From Acholoe squamosa (lineage: Eukaryota; Annelida; Polychaeta; Phyllodocida; Polynoidae), in contig OX439045.1 of assembly GCA_949317995.1 (NCBI GenBank), forward strand, positions 8,788,174-8,852,173: a DNA stretch of 64,000 nucleotides, in the 5' to 3' direction. Below are positions 22,816 through 33,600 of this stretch, one piece after another. Position numbers and translations under genes: made by a program. Position 1 is the stretch's first letter. Each line of letters begins with the position of its first letter. The notes beneath the pieces were generated by a model. The model had not been told where the DNA came from. It worked only from the letters and a program-made list of their open reading frames with translations, and made no database searches.

Positions 22816-23398
22816 TTTCGGCTGATGTGGGGATCGTTGGGTACGCTCAGCGTCCTCATCGACCTCCACCGGCCACCCCCCCCCGAGGTTTCTCCCATAA
22901 TGGACTGTCCCCAGCGCCCACAGGCCCGGTGACAACACTGGACGGTACCACCACCCTTATGTGGGGATGGCAGGTGCTGAACAGCGGTACATAGCAGACC
23001 GGATAGCCCTGAGACGCTGATGTGGGGATCCCCCTCCTATCCGGCGAGATCCCCCCGAGACCCCCAAGGACCCCCCCCATAGGGCCCCATCCCAACCATA
23101 CATAACCATACCCACAAAATCGCAATATCCCGCCATTGCTTCATTTTGCACATCACTAGATCTTATCAATGACGACGCAAGGCCATTCCACAAACCATAA
23201 ACGCAGTCATAACGTCTGCACGAAATTTTCGCGCCAGTCGCGACCCGGCGTCGCCATTTTTAAAGAGCTTCGTGATATGCAAATGTCCATTAGTTTCGGT
23301 CACATGATCGTCGTGACTCGATACATAGACTGAAAACAACAACATCAACACGTGCGAACAACCTAGCTTCATGATAAAATGGATTACTCACGTCTTTC
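22816..23398. other. Post-env non-coding stretch of the 16.6-kb element
   Basis: C/G-rich blocks (polyC near 22880 and 23060). Overlapping minus-strand frames at 22856-23193 have no domain or start/splice support. Confidence 0.5.
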
Positions 23399-23642
23399 CT
23401 AGAAGCCGTTCACTGCCGGCACCTGAGGCGCCAGCAGTAGGTAGGTGACCTGATGTATCCTACAAAAACAGATCCAAAATTGAAATTACCAAAAAGCCCG
23501 TAACAAATTTTCTGATTCAAAATTTTCCAAAACAAACACAAACAACCAATTCAATTACTTACGTCCCGTCCTCGTTGATGAACACCGTGATCAACAGAGC
23601 GCGACCGTCCGGGAAATGGAGAACGCCTTGGACGATCTCCAT
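23399..23642 (-). CDS. Candidate antisense two-exon micro-gene, 46 codons
   Basis: On the minus strand a TATATAAG box (about 23680-23688) stands about 30 bp before a TCAGT initiator-like site. An ATG follows at 23642 (MEIVQGVLHF...). Exon 1 (23642-23563) ends GGGAC|GTAAGT. An acceptor TTTTTGTAG leads to exon 2 (23459-23399), in phase, ending in TAG. A further donor-like GAC|GTGAGT lies just after the stop. Promoter spacing, donor, acceptor and phase all agree, but the product is only 46 residues and matches nothing I know. It is antisense to the element, like HBZ of HTLV-1 in position. Needs transcript evidence. Confidence 0.5.
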
Positions 23643-23656
23643 CTTGCGTAACTACT

Positions 23657-23690
23657 GATAAGATAGCCGGCACCCATATCTTATATAGGG
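23657..23690 (-). promoter_or_regulatory. Antisense TATA/initiator promoter candidate
   Basis: CTATATAAG on the minus strand is followed by ATCAGTAG about 30 bp downstream, the normal spacing of a TATA box to its start site, and 10-20 bp before the antisense ATG. Confidence 0.5.
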
Positions 23691-24131
23691 CCAAGGCTAT
23701 AGGCATCAAAACTCAAAATTTATTTCAAAATCCGCGACCCCCACCCTCAAATTCAGTTAACATACCGTATAACAGAATGCCACAACCCGAAATTTTCCAA
23801 GACCTTTTTCAACCACCTTCATAAAACTTTAGGCCACTATTCGAAATATTTTTCAGGATTTTTATCTGAATAATCAGGTTCAGCAAGGTGAAGCGACAGC
23901 TCGGTACCGCCACCCAGTGTGATACAAATTAACCAACTAAGCTTGCTTAGTTACACTTACCGCGTTCTATTCTTGCAATCAAATTGAGCTCTGTCAAGTG
24001 AATATTATGTGTCAAACAGCTGAAATTCATAGCACCTATTGGTTATCCTGTATTGACAAGGCCACCAGCTGACCCAAGCAGGATTTCACACCTCTGTTAA
24101 TGGTTTGTTTTCACGGCTCTCTTCCCTACAG

Positions 24132-24660
24132 ACCCCTCCTCTGGAGACCTGGCAGCCCCACCATCCGTCGGCCCTCCAGCCCTGGAGAAAGACGAACCGG
24201 GGCTATCATCGTCAAGGAAGGCGACAGGAAGAAGAAGCAGCATGGAAGAGGTCAAGCCAAATCCAACCCCACCAGCCGCGGACCCCGAGCCCCAGCAGCA
24301 ACTTCCACCAACCAGTGGAGGGAGCCAGCTAGGAAGCCCCATCTAACACCCAGGGGAACCTATGTGTCGGCAGCTTGTAGGCCTGGGACACCCATGCCCC
24401 CAACCTACAGGCACAACAATAATTACTGCCGCCACATCAATGGGCAGGTATCCGCTGCCAAACTCTGTATACCGTGTTACCATCAGCCAAATGGTTTCTG
24501 TGCCCTTGCGCTTATGACAATAAACCCAAGCCAGGCGGAAACAGGCAACAGTCCCCACCCAGAACCATGTGGAGGCCCATGCCAGCTCGACCTAGCCCCA
24601 CCACAGAGACAGACACAACCTCAGAGGACGGATCAGATGTGGCCACTGCTGGTGACTTAG
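24132..24660 (+). CDS. Arginine/lysine-rich accessory frame, about 176 aa
   Basis: A strong acceptor (CTCTCTTCCCTACAG) ends at 24131. Entry in the leader-exon phase gives a frame open to TAG at 24660. It is very basic and proline-rich, with an arginine/lysine cluster KEGDRKKKQHGRGQAK near residues 32-47, recalling RNA-binding arginine-rich motifs of regulatory proteins. The second half carries several Cys and His (NNNYCRHINGQ, KLCIPCYHQPNGFC). An ATG at 24100 would also open this frame without splicing. No family recognised. Other frames across the same stretch (24105-24332, 24474-24830) are overlapping alternatives. Confidence 0.45.
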
Positions 24661-25718
24661 CATCAGTATATCTAGACTTTTCAGACATTACCATCTCAAA
24701 ATTCAGACCCATCAGATCCAGGAACCATCGTAAAGCTGAGGGCAGGTTTAAGAACTTCAACATTAAAGAACACCAAAACCTACCTCCAAATAGCATACAC
24801 CCTAATCGACATTTCAGAACACACAAATAGACTTTTCACAGAAACAATTCTTGTACTACCCAACCATTGAGATACGATTGTAAACAACCCCCATGCCTAT
24901 ACGTATTATTTGTTTTCTGCGAATGTAAAAATTTTCTTTTTCTATCAAGTATGTCAAATCCTTTTCACTGGATTCTTCAAAGCCTGTTTTGTTTAGGCCA
25001 AATGTATATATTAGCTTAAGATTTTTCTCCCTTAATGAACATTATGAGACTAAAAACCAAAATGGCCCCCTGGTTTAACTCTAGGCTCTATAAAGTTCAT
25101 CACCTTCACCATTGTTTTTCAAGCTCAACCATGAAATGTATTTATGAGTTTTAGTCATAGTAGATCCTTAGCAATAAGCTTTTATTTACCCCATTCATAT
25201 ATATTTGATGAATATTTTGCGTCCCTGTCATACACTACTCCACCTTAATTCTCACCTCGTAACTAACCTTGCAAGATAAACTTGGTAGTGTGGAGCCAAA
25301 AATTCATCACCATTGTGCTGATCTTTGACCCCACAGTACCAAGAATTACCGACCCCAGTTAATTTTCACATGGACAAGTCCTGGCATATCAATGCGCCAA
25401 ACAGAACTTGCCACCAGACAAGTAGATTCCCATATTTTCAAAATAACAGGCATACGCACACATTATAAGCATATAACATGTAACTTTTATAACCTGTACA
25501 TAGATTAAGTCACTTGATCCACACGAACTGTATTTTTGTAAACCCAAAAAGAAGTTTTTTTATCATACCGTATGTTATGTAAACTCGTCAGATTTTCACA
25601 AGAACCTTGTACATGTACCATAATACCCATAATCGTCAATGGACTTGGCAAAGCCTCATTTTTCTGCTTATTTTTCTCCCTTTACACTCGTGCAGAGACG
25701 AGTAGGAATGTGGGGATT
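24661..25718 (+). other. 3' non-coding region before the 3' LTR
   Basis: AT-rich with no convincing frame. The last bases, GAATGTGGGGA before the LTR at 25719, are a plausible polypurine tract. Confidence 0.55.
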
Positions 25719-26368
25719 TGTCAATGGACCATTCTGGGTATTATATTTATTTTCCATAATTACTAAATTCTTCGCCATATAAAACCTGAGCTCTGCCCAT
25801 GATCCACACTCAACAATCTCCTGCATTCCCCAACAGGAACCAGGATGTATTACTCATGACAAACGCGCCTCCTCCATGACACTCTGTGACATAAGATACA
25901 AGGATGTAATAACATTCCAACCTTATCTACGCATACACAGTGTAACTGGAGGAAGTGCGATCCACCTGTGGTGCCATATTTGGAATGAGAGAATATTTCA
26001 CAATCTCCTCTCAATACTCATCAACATGACTAACTCACAGGTGGCAATCTCTCCCTATGACACGTGTCCCTATTTCATTGAGCCACGTGTATAGAATATT
26101 TCACAACACTGTGAGCTGCTCAAGTCTTTCATATAAAAGGCAGCTTGAGCAGCTCCCAGTCATCTCTCCCAACTTACACCTTACACCTATACCTAGAACC
26201 TACGACAGGTTGAGCTATAGGATCAGAGGCAGAGCTTAGATCTTGGCGAGTGTTATCATTGTTACCACCTTTATGAAACACTCATGTCAGCTATGCAATA
26301 AAAGGATCAACTGAACTTCCCTGGATTCCGTGTACATTCACTTCACCACATGTAACCGTCCGTTGACA
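25719..26368 (+). repeat. 3' LTR (650 bp)
   Basis: Same length and ends as the 5' LTR; I count two single-base differences between them. It is followed directly by the GTAT duplication. Confidence 0.95.
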
Positions 26369-26372
26369 GTAT

Positions 26373-27003
26373 GGTGCATTTTTTTCGATTGGCTACAAAA
26401 AATGATAACAATTTCTAATGGTTTCTATGTCACAGAAACGATAGAAATTAGAAATAGGCCATTATATTAATCTTTAGGCCCCTCAGCAGGTCTCAAATTC
26501 TATATGCACAATATCACCCTGTGGTCTGATTTTTGGCTAATATCTAATAATTTTGATTATAGAAATTCAATGGCATCTAATGTCAACACCATATCCTTTA
26601 AAGAAACATCGAGAACATGGGGACAAAACAATTTACCATGAGATTGCATGACTGATGTTACATAAACTGAGATGAGGGAAGCCTTTTCAAAAAGATACAA
26701 GGGGGCCTGTATTTAAATTTTATTGATATTACTGTATTTCACCCTGATAAGTGTGTGGGAATACCCTGTGGTGCACGATTTCATCAAAAATATCATTTTA
26801 GAAATTAGAGGGACCCTTTTTCCAACTTTGATATGGTTACAAAGCACAAATCAACTGATATCATTTACATTGTAATATAGTGTAATCAATATAATCGTGA
26901 TGATATAGGAACTAAGATTGATTTATTTTTTTAAATATTGATTTTAATCACATTTTTAGAATGATTCATGTTTGGTCAAATATCATGGGGTAATATCACT
27001 CAC
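26373..27003. other. No gene recognised
   Basis: AT-rich sequence between the LTR element and the MITE. Short frames only. Confidence 0.6.
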
Positions 27004-27006
27004 TAA

Positions 27007-27318
27007 GGGAGTGGTCATTTATTATCAACAGGGGGGTGGTGGGTTTGAGGGGGGGCGTAAAAAATTCTGCCCCCTCTCGAGGGGGGGCTAAAAGAATTTT
27101 GACCCCTCTTGAGGGGGGGGGCTAAAAAATTTTACCCTCTTTTTAGCAAAGAAGCCCGCGTGCTACTATAGATCAAAGAGGGGGCGCGAAAACTCTCCGC
27201 GCCTCTGGCGCTGTGGGGCGCAAATTTTTTTTACTGCAGTCGAGGGGGGGCGTAAAAAATTTTCACGCGTCCGCGCGAAAACCCACCACCCCCCTGTTGA
27301 TAAATAATGACCACTCCC
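27007..27318. mobile_element. PIF/Harbinger-like MITE (312 bp)
   Basis: Terminal inverted repeats of about 40 bp begin GGGAGTGGTCATTTATTATC on the left and mirror it on the right with a one-base length difference. It is flanked by a TAA duplication (27004-27006 and 27319-27321), as expected for Harbinger superfamily MITEs. The interior is G-rich (repeated GAGGGGGGGC plus TAAAAAATTTT blocks) and has no coding capacity. Confidence 0.85.
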
Positions 27319-27321
27319 TAA

Positions 27322-28724
27322 GTGCCTGGTAGCTAGGCCTACTGAGTGACCCCCCCCCCCCCCGCAGCATTTAAAGGTTGTCAATATATCTTCTATAACA
27401 CTGATATTGAAATGCATTTAATAATCACACATAATATGAATGCAGGCCCAAGTCTTTCATAATGATGTAGTGGCGGGAAACGGTTACGTCTTTGGAGGAG
27501 AAGCGCTAACGCGGCGCCATTTTCCCTTGTAAAGACTTTCGCATATTCACCACCAGAACCAGGGACACACTTCTGATCATACCGTTTCTCCCCGAAAGGG
27601 TTCACGGCGGGGAACCAATATTGGCAGTGCCATCTGGAAGCATTGGTTTGAACTAAAGTAGTGTGTGCTTATCCCATAAGAGGGCCTCACCATCAGATTT
27701 CCAATATGTCAGCCATTGGCAGGTATTCTGGATATACAAGGACAGAAATCGATGTAGAATAAAGATAAGGACTCATGTTTTGCACACAAACAGGTAGAAA
27801 GTAGCAACATAAGTATCATTGGATGAGAGTGAGCACACTCAATTAACCAAGAAAAAATTCATTCTGTCCAAAGAGACTGACTGTTTGGCACCCAGGGAGT
27901 CTTTGCAGTGCCTCTGTTATCAGCTGTAAACCGTCATCCGTTCACAGCCGAACATCAGCTAAGCATAACCATACATGTCATAGAAATCAAAGTGCAGAGA
28001 CTGGTAGCAGGTTGTAGTGACCTACATAGGTCCATGTACAACAGGCACCCAGCCATGACGACTAGGATACATTGGATATTGAAATAGTTTACTAGAATTA
28101 AGTAGCACTTGTATGTTTGCTGATGCACCAGATTTTGGCTTCACATGGCTATGATTTTGCACAATGATTGAATTGCCCTGGAATAGTGCAAATTTGCATA
28201 CCAGGCTGTTAATACATCAGTTAAACCCCATATATTAAACTGCACCGCTATATTAATGCTATATGGCTTCTCTACCCCACACAAAAGGGTCTATATTGCT
28301 TCTTTCCTATCCGCTCGGATGTTGGTTTTAAATTACTTCTGTTTTTCTTTTCTTCTTCCTGTACCTCCTTCTTCTTGATTATCAGTTCTATTGATGCATA
28401 CTTGACACCAGCACCTTATTCCTAGTACTCCTGATTGCCATGGTATTGTTATCTTACTAACACTAAAGATGGCAATAGGCCTTGGAATTCTAACACAACT
28501 TGCTTTACAAATTAGGTGCATAAGGGACAAGTTTATACGTCCCCGCTAATGCGGTGACTTATAACTTATTTAACATACCAGTTTGGTCTACAATTTTGTA
28601 TCGTTTATCCATCTGTAAGAAACAATCATTGTATGATTTTGACATTACAACAGGCTTTGTATAAAAAAAAGGGTATCACCCTCTACTATAGCCTGTATAA
28701 ATAAAAGAATTACAAACAAACAAA
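27322..28724. other. No gene recognised
   Basis: The minus-strand frame at 27393-27605 has no domain or splice support. The rest is AT-rich unique-looking DNA. Confidence 0.55.
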
Positions 28725-28846
28725 CGTGTGGTGCACATATGTGTGGGCACCGATTCCTCTGTGAAATTGTGTAATGTAGCTCTCATCATGAATATGACCT
28801 TAGCTGTCGAAATCAAACATTTACTACTCACTCACTCTTAATGCTA
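28725..28846 (-). repeat. SINE-like interspersed repeat, copy 1 (inverted)
   Basis: Read on the minus strand it has GAGTGAGTGAGTAGTAAATG, then CGACAGCTAAGGTCATATTC, then CACAATTTCACAGAGGAAT and CACATATGTGCACCACAC. The same block order occurs at 34825, 41950 and 45600. No tRNA-type promoter boxes were recognised, so the class is open. Confidence 0.65.
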
Positions 28847-29620
28847 TCGTTGTACTGGTATTACTACTACTATGTGCCCAAGGACAGACTTAACACACTT
28901 TTTATACCTCTATTATTGGTAACAAGTTTTCCACCACTTACCTACTGCTCCCTTTCTGTATATGTGTCCTCTACAGGATGTATACAGACACTGAGGGATG
29001 CTTCCACTCCCATACTTACATATATGGCCCTAGACCTCTACTTTTTCTTAAAATCTACAAGGGAGATTGCAATGCTAGTGACATGTGACAGGGCCATTAC
29101 TTGATTTTGACATGTAACATGGGGCTTTGTGACATGATAAATAGGGCCAACAGAAGATCTCAGCTATACATGTACTCAGAAAGCTTCAGATAATGCACCC
29201 TTTGGCCTTGCAATCTTCAAAATCCTCCCAGGGATACAACCTGGCCCCCTACTTTCTTTGGTCCGACTATAGGAAAATTAAAAGAGAAGCAAAGGATGTA
29301 CACATGCTAAGTGAAATCAAACAGAATTTTTAAAAAGTGGTTTCCTGCGATGAAGAAGACTAGTAGTTGGTAAACTATGAAGTATCTCCCAAGTCCATAT
29401 AGATCTAGTAATGAATGTCCTTTCCCTTTTATTCCCCCCCCCCTGACTGCACATGTTGGCCACTGCCCTGTCAGGTACTGTGTCTAAAGTAGGGGATGGC
29501 ACACAATTATTACTGTGTAGGTGGAACAGGAGGGTCTTGCTTTCATGGGAAAAGCTTGTTTTGCCTTAGAAGTGCCTCACCTACAGTACTGTCTGTGCAG
29601 TACTCTGTCTGTGCAGAAGA
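28847..29620. other. No gene recognised
   Basis: Short open frames only, without domain or splice support. Confidence 0.55.
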
Positions 29621-29745
29621 AGTGGGGAGGGAGGTAGGGATGTCCTCATGGGGCTCAGACACGGGAGGAGGTGCAGGAGGAGTGGGGAGGGAGGTAGAGA
29701 AGGCCCCATGGGGCTCAGACACAGGAGGAGTTGCAGGAGGAGTGA
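29621..29745. repeat. Two-copy tandem repeat of about 63 bp
   Basis: GTGGGGAGGGAGGTAGGGA...GGCTCAGACACGGGAGGAGG is repeated once with few changes. Frames on both strands read through it because 63 is divisible by three. Confidence 0.75.
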
Positions 29746-30008
29746 ATATATGGTAGAAAATATACATAAAATAATGAAATAAATACATTAGATCATTGAT
29801 TATCTATTACAGGCCCATCCCTACCCTAGTGCCACTATACTACATGCTACTACATGCTACTATATTTTCTAACCAACCCCTATTGTTCCTGACTGCCAAG
29901 GTGTGACTGCGTACTGTGGCTCTGTTCAGGATAACCCATATACTACCCTCACTCAGTGTTATCTAAGGTGTGACACACCACCAAACCTTAGCCTACATAG
30001 TAGTGTAA

Positions 30009-30205
30009 GGGACCGGAAATCCCTCTACCCGGTAGACCGACTCTCAGGAGCCGGTGTGTGTCATACCGATCCAGGTGTAGGTGGAAGATAGATAACGTCA
30101 GGTCTGGGGATGTAGCTCAGTGGTAGAGCGCTCGCTTGCAAGTTGAGAGGTCCCGGGTTCGAAACCCGTTGTTTCCAAGTACGTTTTCGCCAACCTCTAC
30201 ATTGG
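30009..30205 (+). repeat. tRNA-headed SINE-like unit, copy 1
   Basis: The unit starts GACCGGAAATCCCTCTACCC, includes a 72-nt tRNA-like part (30106-30177) and ends with AAGTACGTTTTCGCC. Intact A-box (TAGCTCAGTGG) and B-box (GGTTCGAAACC) sequences are present. The stretch 30206-30412 between this and copy 2 is unique. Confidence 0.7.
30106..30177 (+). tRNA. tRNA-like sequence, anticodon register GCA (Cys-like), probably SINE-embedded
   Basis: Cloverleaf parts in order: acceptor GGGGATG, D-arm GCTC-AGTGGTA-GAGC, anticodon loop TTGCAAG, T-arm CCGGG-TTCGAAA-CCCGT, acceptor TGTTTCC, discriminator A. The acceptor and anticodon stems contain mismatches and wobbles. Because the copy at 30533 shares the flanking sequence, a repeat-borne tRNA relic is more likely than a working gene. 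Confidence 0.5.
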
Positions 30206-30412
30206 TGGAAAATCCGAGCCGGTCTTCGCGTGACTTAATAGGGGGATTGGGGAACTCGGTGCCTGGGCCGGTATGATACAGATATGCTTCAGCCTGCTGG
30301 TACTGGGGGCCTTGGAAACAGGGGGTGCCTCCATGGCCTGGATGTGACTCGGTACTGGTTCTGGGAGTCTGTAGGACTCTGAGGTTAAAGCTGGTTGGGA
30401 GGAGTGTAGGTG

Positions 30413-30635
30413 ACCGGAAATCCCTCTACCCGGTAGACTGACTCTCAGGAGCCAGTTGCCTGGTCTTCACTGCTCCCCTAGTGTGTGTCATACCGATCCA
30501 GGTGTAGGTGGAAGGTAGATAACATCAGGTCTGGGGGTGTAGCTCAGTGGTAGAGTGCTCGCTTGCAAGTTGAGAGGTCCCGGGTTCGAAACCCAGTGTT
30601 TCCAAGTACGTTTTCGCCGACCTCTACAGTAGCAA
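30413..30635 (+). repeat. tRNA-headed SINE-like unit, copy 2
   Basis: Same order as copy 1 with about 25 extra bases (CCTGGTCTTCACTGCTCCCC region) and a few substitutions, starting about 404 bp further on. Confidence 0.7.
30533..30604 (+). tRNA. tRNA-like sequence, second copy
   Basis: Same 72-nt cloverleaf as 30106-30177, with small changes including GGGGGTG for GGGGATG and GAGT for GAGC. The weaker D-stem pairing again argues for a SINE-borne relic. Confidence 0.5.
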
Positions 30636-33600
30636 ACCTGTGACCTATATAGTTCATCCAATGGGAGCAGTACACAATGGGAGCAGTACACAGGTGGCTG
30701 TTTGAATCAGTTAGAACATGGAGGCACACTGAGACACAGGTGCATGTAGCTATAAATGGTTATTGTAATTTATTTCATTTATATTAAAATACATATTTGC
30801 GCACATTCCTGCTATTCATGACTTCAAGAGCAATGTCTTACCTAGATGTCTGCAATGTATCAAACATTCATGACTTTGTTTCTACAATTAATGATGAGAA
30901 ATTACCGCTATTAAGTTCACAATCAGCCCATGACACATGACTATTTGCTCTCACGTGACCCCCTCTCCACCAGGCCCAGGGGTGGGGGTCGGCAACCAAA
31001 GCTTGGATAGTCAGCCACCAAGGATTGGATAGCATCCCCCCTCCCCCAACTCATGCAGAAGAGAGTCCCCCTAAAATAATATCCCAGTGAATAATAGATA
31101 TTATTACCTATTTAGTGATCGCATCTATATGGTCAGCATGGCATTTCAAAACCATAGCTATAGCGATAGTTTTGAAATGCCCTCCAGGACTTCTGGCAAG
31201 ATGCACAAAGCCCTGGGTTGCTGAGAGCGCCCTAATTTCTCATGGTCGAGGGGAGGGGGGCGGGACTTGCATGGTTTATAATAGATTGTCATTCAACATT
31301 TAAATATTTGGTCACTGTCTGCAATAAATACAATAAGAGCCACCATGCTACAATAGTATTTAAACCTTTTATGTACGCGTTACAATTCCATAGATAGGAC
31401 CCAACCATATATAGATCTATGTGAAGTCACATACAATGTACAAATGCAAATGGGCATAGCTCATTTATTTCATCTAGCAATTCACAGCTTTCTATTTGTG
31501 GCATATGAAATCATCTGCTTCAGAGGTACCTTGGCAGTGGGTCGGAAAACCTGGAGGAAGTAGGGGCATGGGTAGAAGGACTGATGACATGGAGGAGGGG
31601 TAAAGGCCAGGACATGTGGGTGGGATACCTTGGGGAAGGGACGGGAGGGGTATATTGACAGCTGTATTGAGAGAGCGATTGGACTGACGGCATTGGGTAG
31701 GGGTATATAAGTCACACCAATGTATAAGTCACAATCCTAATATTATAAGCTGCAAATTTATACAGATTCAAATTCAATTTTGACATTGTTCTATATACAT
31801 GTAGTATAGTGTCACAAACTTTACATTTCATAGACATCAGGTCCAGGCAAAGTCATCCTCCGAGCACATGTCTACATAATTACAGCTTTCTGGGTGTCCT
31901 CATGATTCAAACCATTCAAAACACCAAGATGACCAAGGGTATCTGAGCCATGGTGGTGTCCACATATAATTAACAGTGCCACAAAGGGACTACGCAAAGT
32001 ATAAAAAAAAAAGAAGAAAATAATGTGATTTTGATGTTGAGGTTTAGAAGTTTTTCATTTATAACATGCACTGCCAGATGTATTGAGTTTAATGACAATA
32101 AACAAGGCCCAGGTAACAAGCAGGGATATAGGGTGTGTATACAAGTTATCCTCCCGGAAGGCGCAAGCCTATACACCCTGGGTACACCATTCACCTACTG
32201 GACTCCCGGTAAAATATGCCTATATCTGTTCTCCTTTGTGCACATTTAACCAAATAAAGACTTTTAAACAGAGGGGCGTGCATGGAAGATCACTGTATGC
32301 CAGCGAGACAAGTGAGCACAGGCGGGCAGAGTCCTGTAGTGAGCACACACCACCTCCACCACTAGCTTATCAGTCAGGACCTTGTTTCAATAGATTATAT
32401 GACAGGTTCAGCCAGCTACAACTGGGAATGGGCCAAATCTTACCTGCTGATCTTAGGATTTTGGCTATAGTGATCGAATACCTGGCTACATTACTTGGTG
32501 ATCGTACTGACTGCTGGCTAAATAGCCACCAGTGCAGTGACTCAATAAGGGGTGCTTGTATGATTGGCCTTTATGTGAATAATTAGTGGGTAGTCTGATT
32601 AACTGCTACCGTCTGGAGGTTAATTCAAAAGGTCCTGGGATTTCTACCCCTGCAATCTTAGCGTAGGCACATAACGTAAGACCTAGCCAGTCTACTCTAT
32701 CTAATGCAGTGGTTGCAGGCCAGTCAGGCACAGCAAGTCCTGAGATCCCTTCACTATTCCTTTTCCAGCCGTAAGATCACTGCAATCTTAGTGAAATAAT
32801 TGCATAGTGGTTTCACCTGAGTACAAGAGCACTCACAGAGAACACTCCTGCTCCCAAGAGTGAATGTCCCTGCTGTATACATATAGAGGGGAGGGAGGAC
32901 ATTTGCTGGGAGTCCTTGAGGGCTCTTCAGTCTACTCAGGCATGAAGTTCATTTGAATACTGTATAAGGTCAACTGCACCCTTTAATCTGTAAGTAGCTC
33001 ATATAAGGGGGGGGGAATGCTTGTGTAATCACTCTTGTGAAAAGGAGTGTTTCCACTGCTATTCTTTCACTATGGACCTCTTGCCCCTGTTCACAGTGTG
33101 TTCTACTTGGAATGGTGTAGGAGGGCTGAGGCTAAGATCACTGCGTACTTAGTGCTGGCTTTGAAGAGGCAAGACAGTCTAATCTTAAGATCGCTTAGTT
33201 GGATAAGCAGAATAATTTCTAAGATCACTGAGGTAGTGATGCCAAGACATTTTGAATTAACCTCCTGAGCTTGGCATTTTCACGTAACAGGCTGATTACA
33301 GAGCCCCGGCCAGGACAGCAGCCCCCAGAACATTACAGGTGCTTGGAAATTTACACAATTGCTCAAGCCTGATGATATCATCTGATTTTTGTATCTACAT
33401 ATACAAAGCATTGCGTTACAGTTAGGGGTATTTACTCAAATCTGTGATTGTAATGCTGTCTTAATTGGGTTGTTTTATTTGCATCTGAACTTATAGACTC
33501 ATTAAGTTAAATTTGTTCAAAAAAGCTTACAGCACCTGTATGAAATGTATATTGGAAGAAATACAAAATACCTGTATCAATTACTACCAGTAGGCATTAA

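Larger units (their letters stand above)
9782..26368 (+). mobile_element. 16.6-kb env-bearing Ty3/gypsy-type endogenous element
   Basis: Two direct 650-bp LTRs (9782-10431 and 25719-26368) bracket Gag, Pol, an accessory frame, Env and a long 3' region. The host flanks carry a 4-bp duplication GTAT (9778-9781 and 26369-26372), so this is one complete insertion. Its length is about twice that of ordinary gypsy elements. The integrase carries a GPY-type C-terminal motif and the envelope resembles the F-type fusion proteins of errantiviruses and baculoviruses. The LTRs differ at only two positions by my reading, so the insertion is very young. Gag and Env look whole and Pol has about one break. 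Confidence 0.93.

Noticed and set aside
22856-23193. Overlapping minus-strand frames near the antisense micro-gene
   Set aside because: Composition follows G/C-rich tracts. No promoter, splice or domain support.
27393-27605. Minus-strand frame MNPFGEKRYDQKC...
   Set aside because: No family resemblance and no flanking splice sites or promoter that I could support.
30106-30604. Two functional tRNA genes
   Set aside because: Stem mismatches and a shared longer repeat unit point to SINE-borne tRNA relics. The possibility of function is kept open at low confidence.
32083-32586. 167-residue plus-strand frame
   Set aside because: No domain, no splice-site support and ordinary intergenic composition. 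Not strong enough to call a gene.
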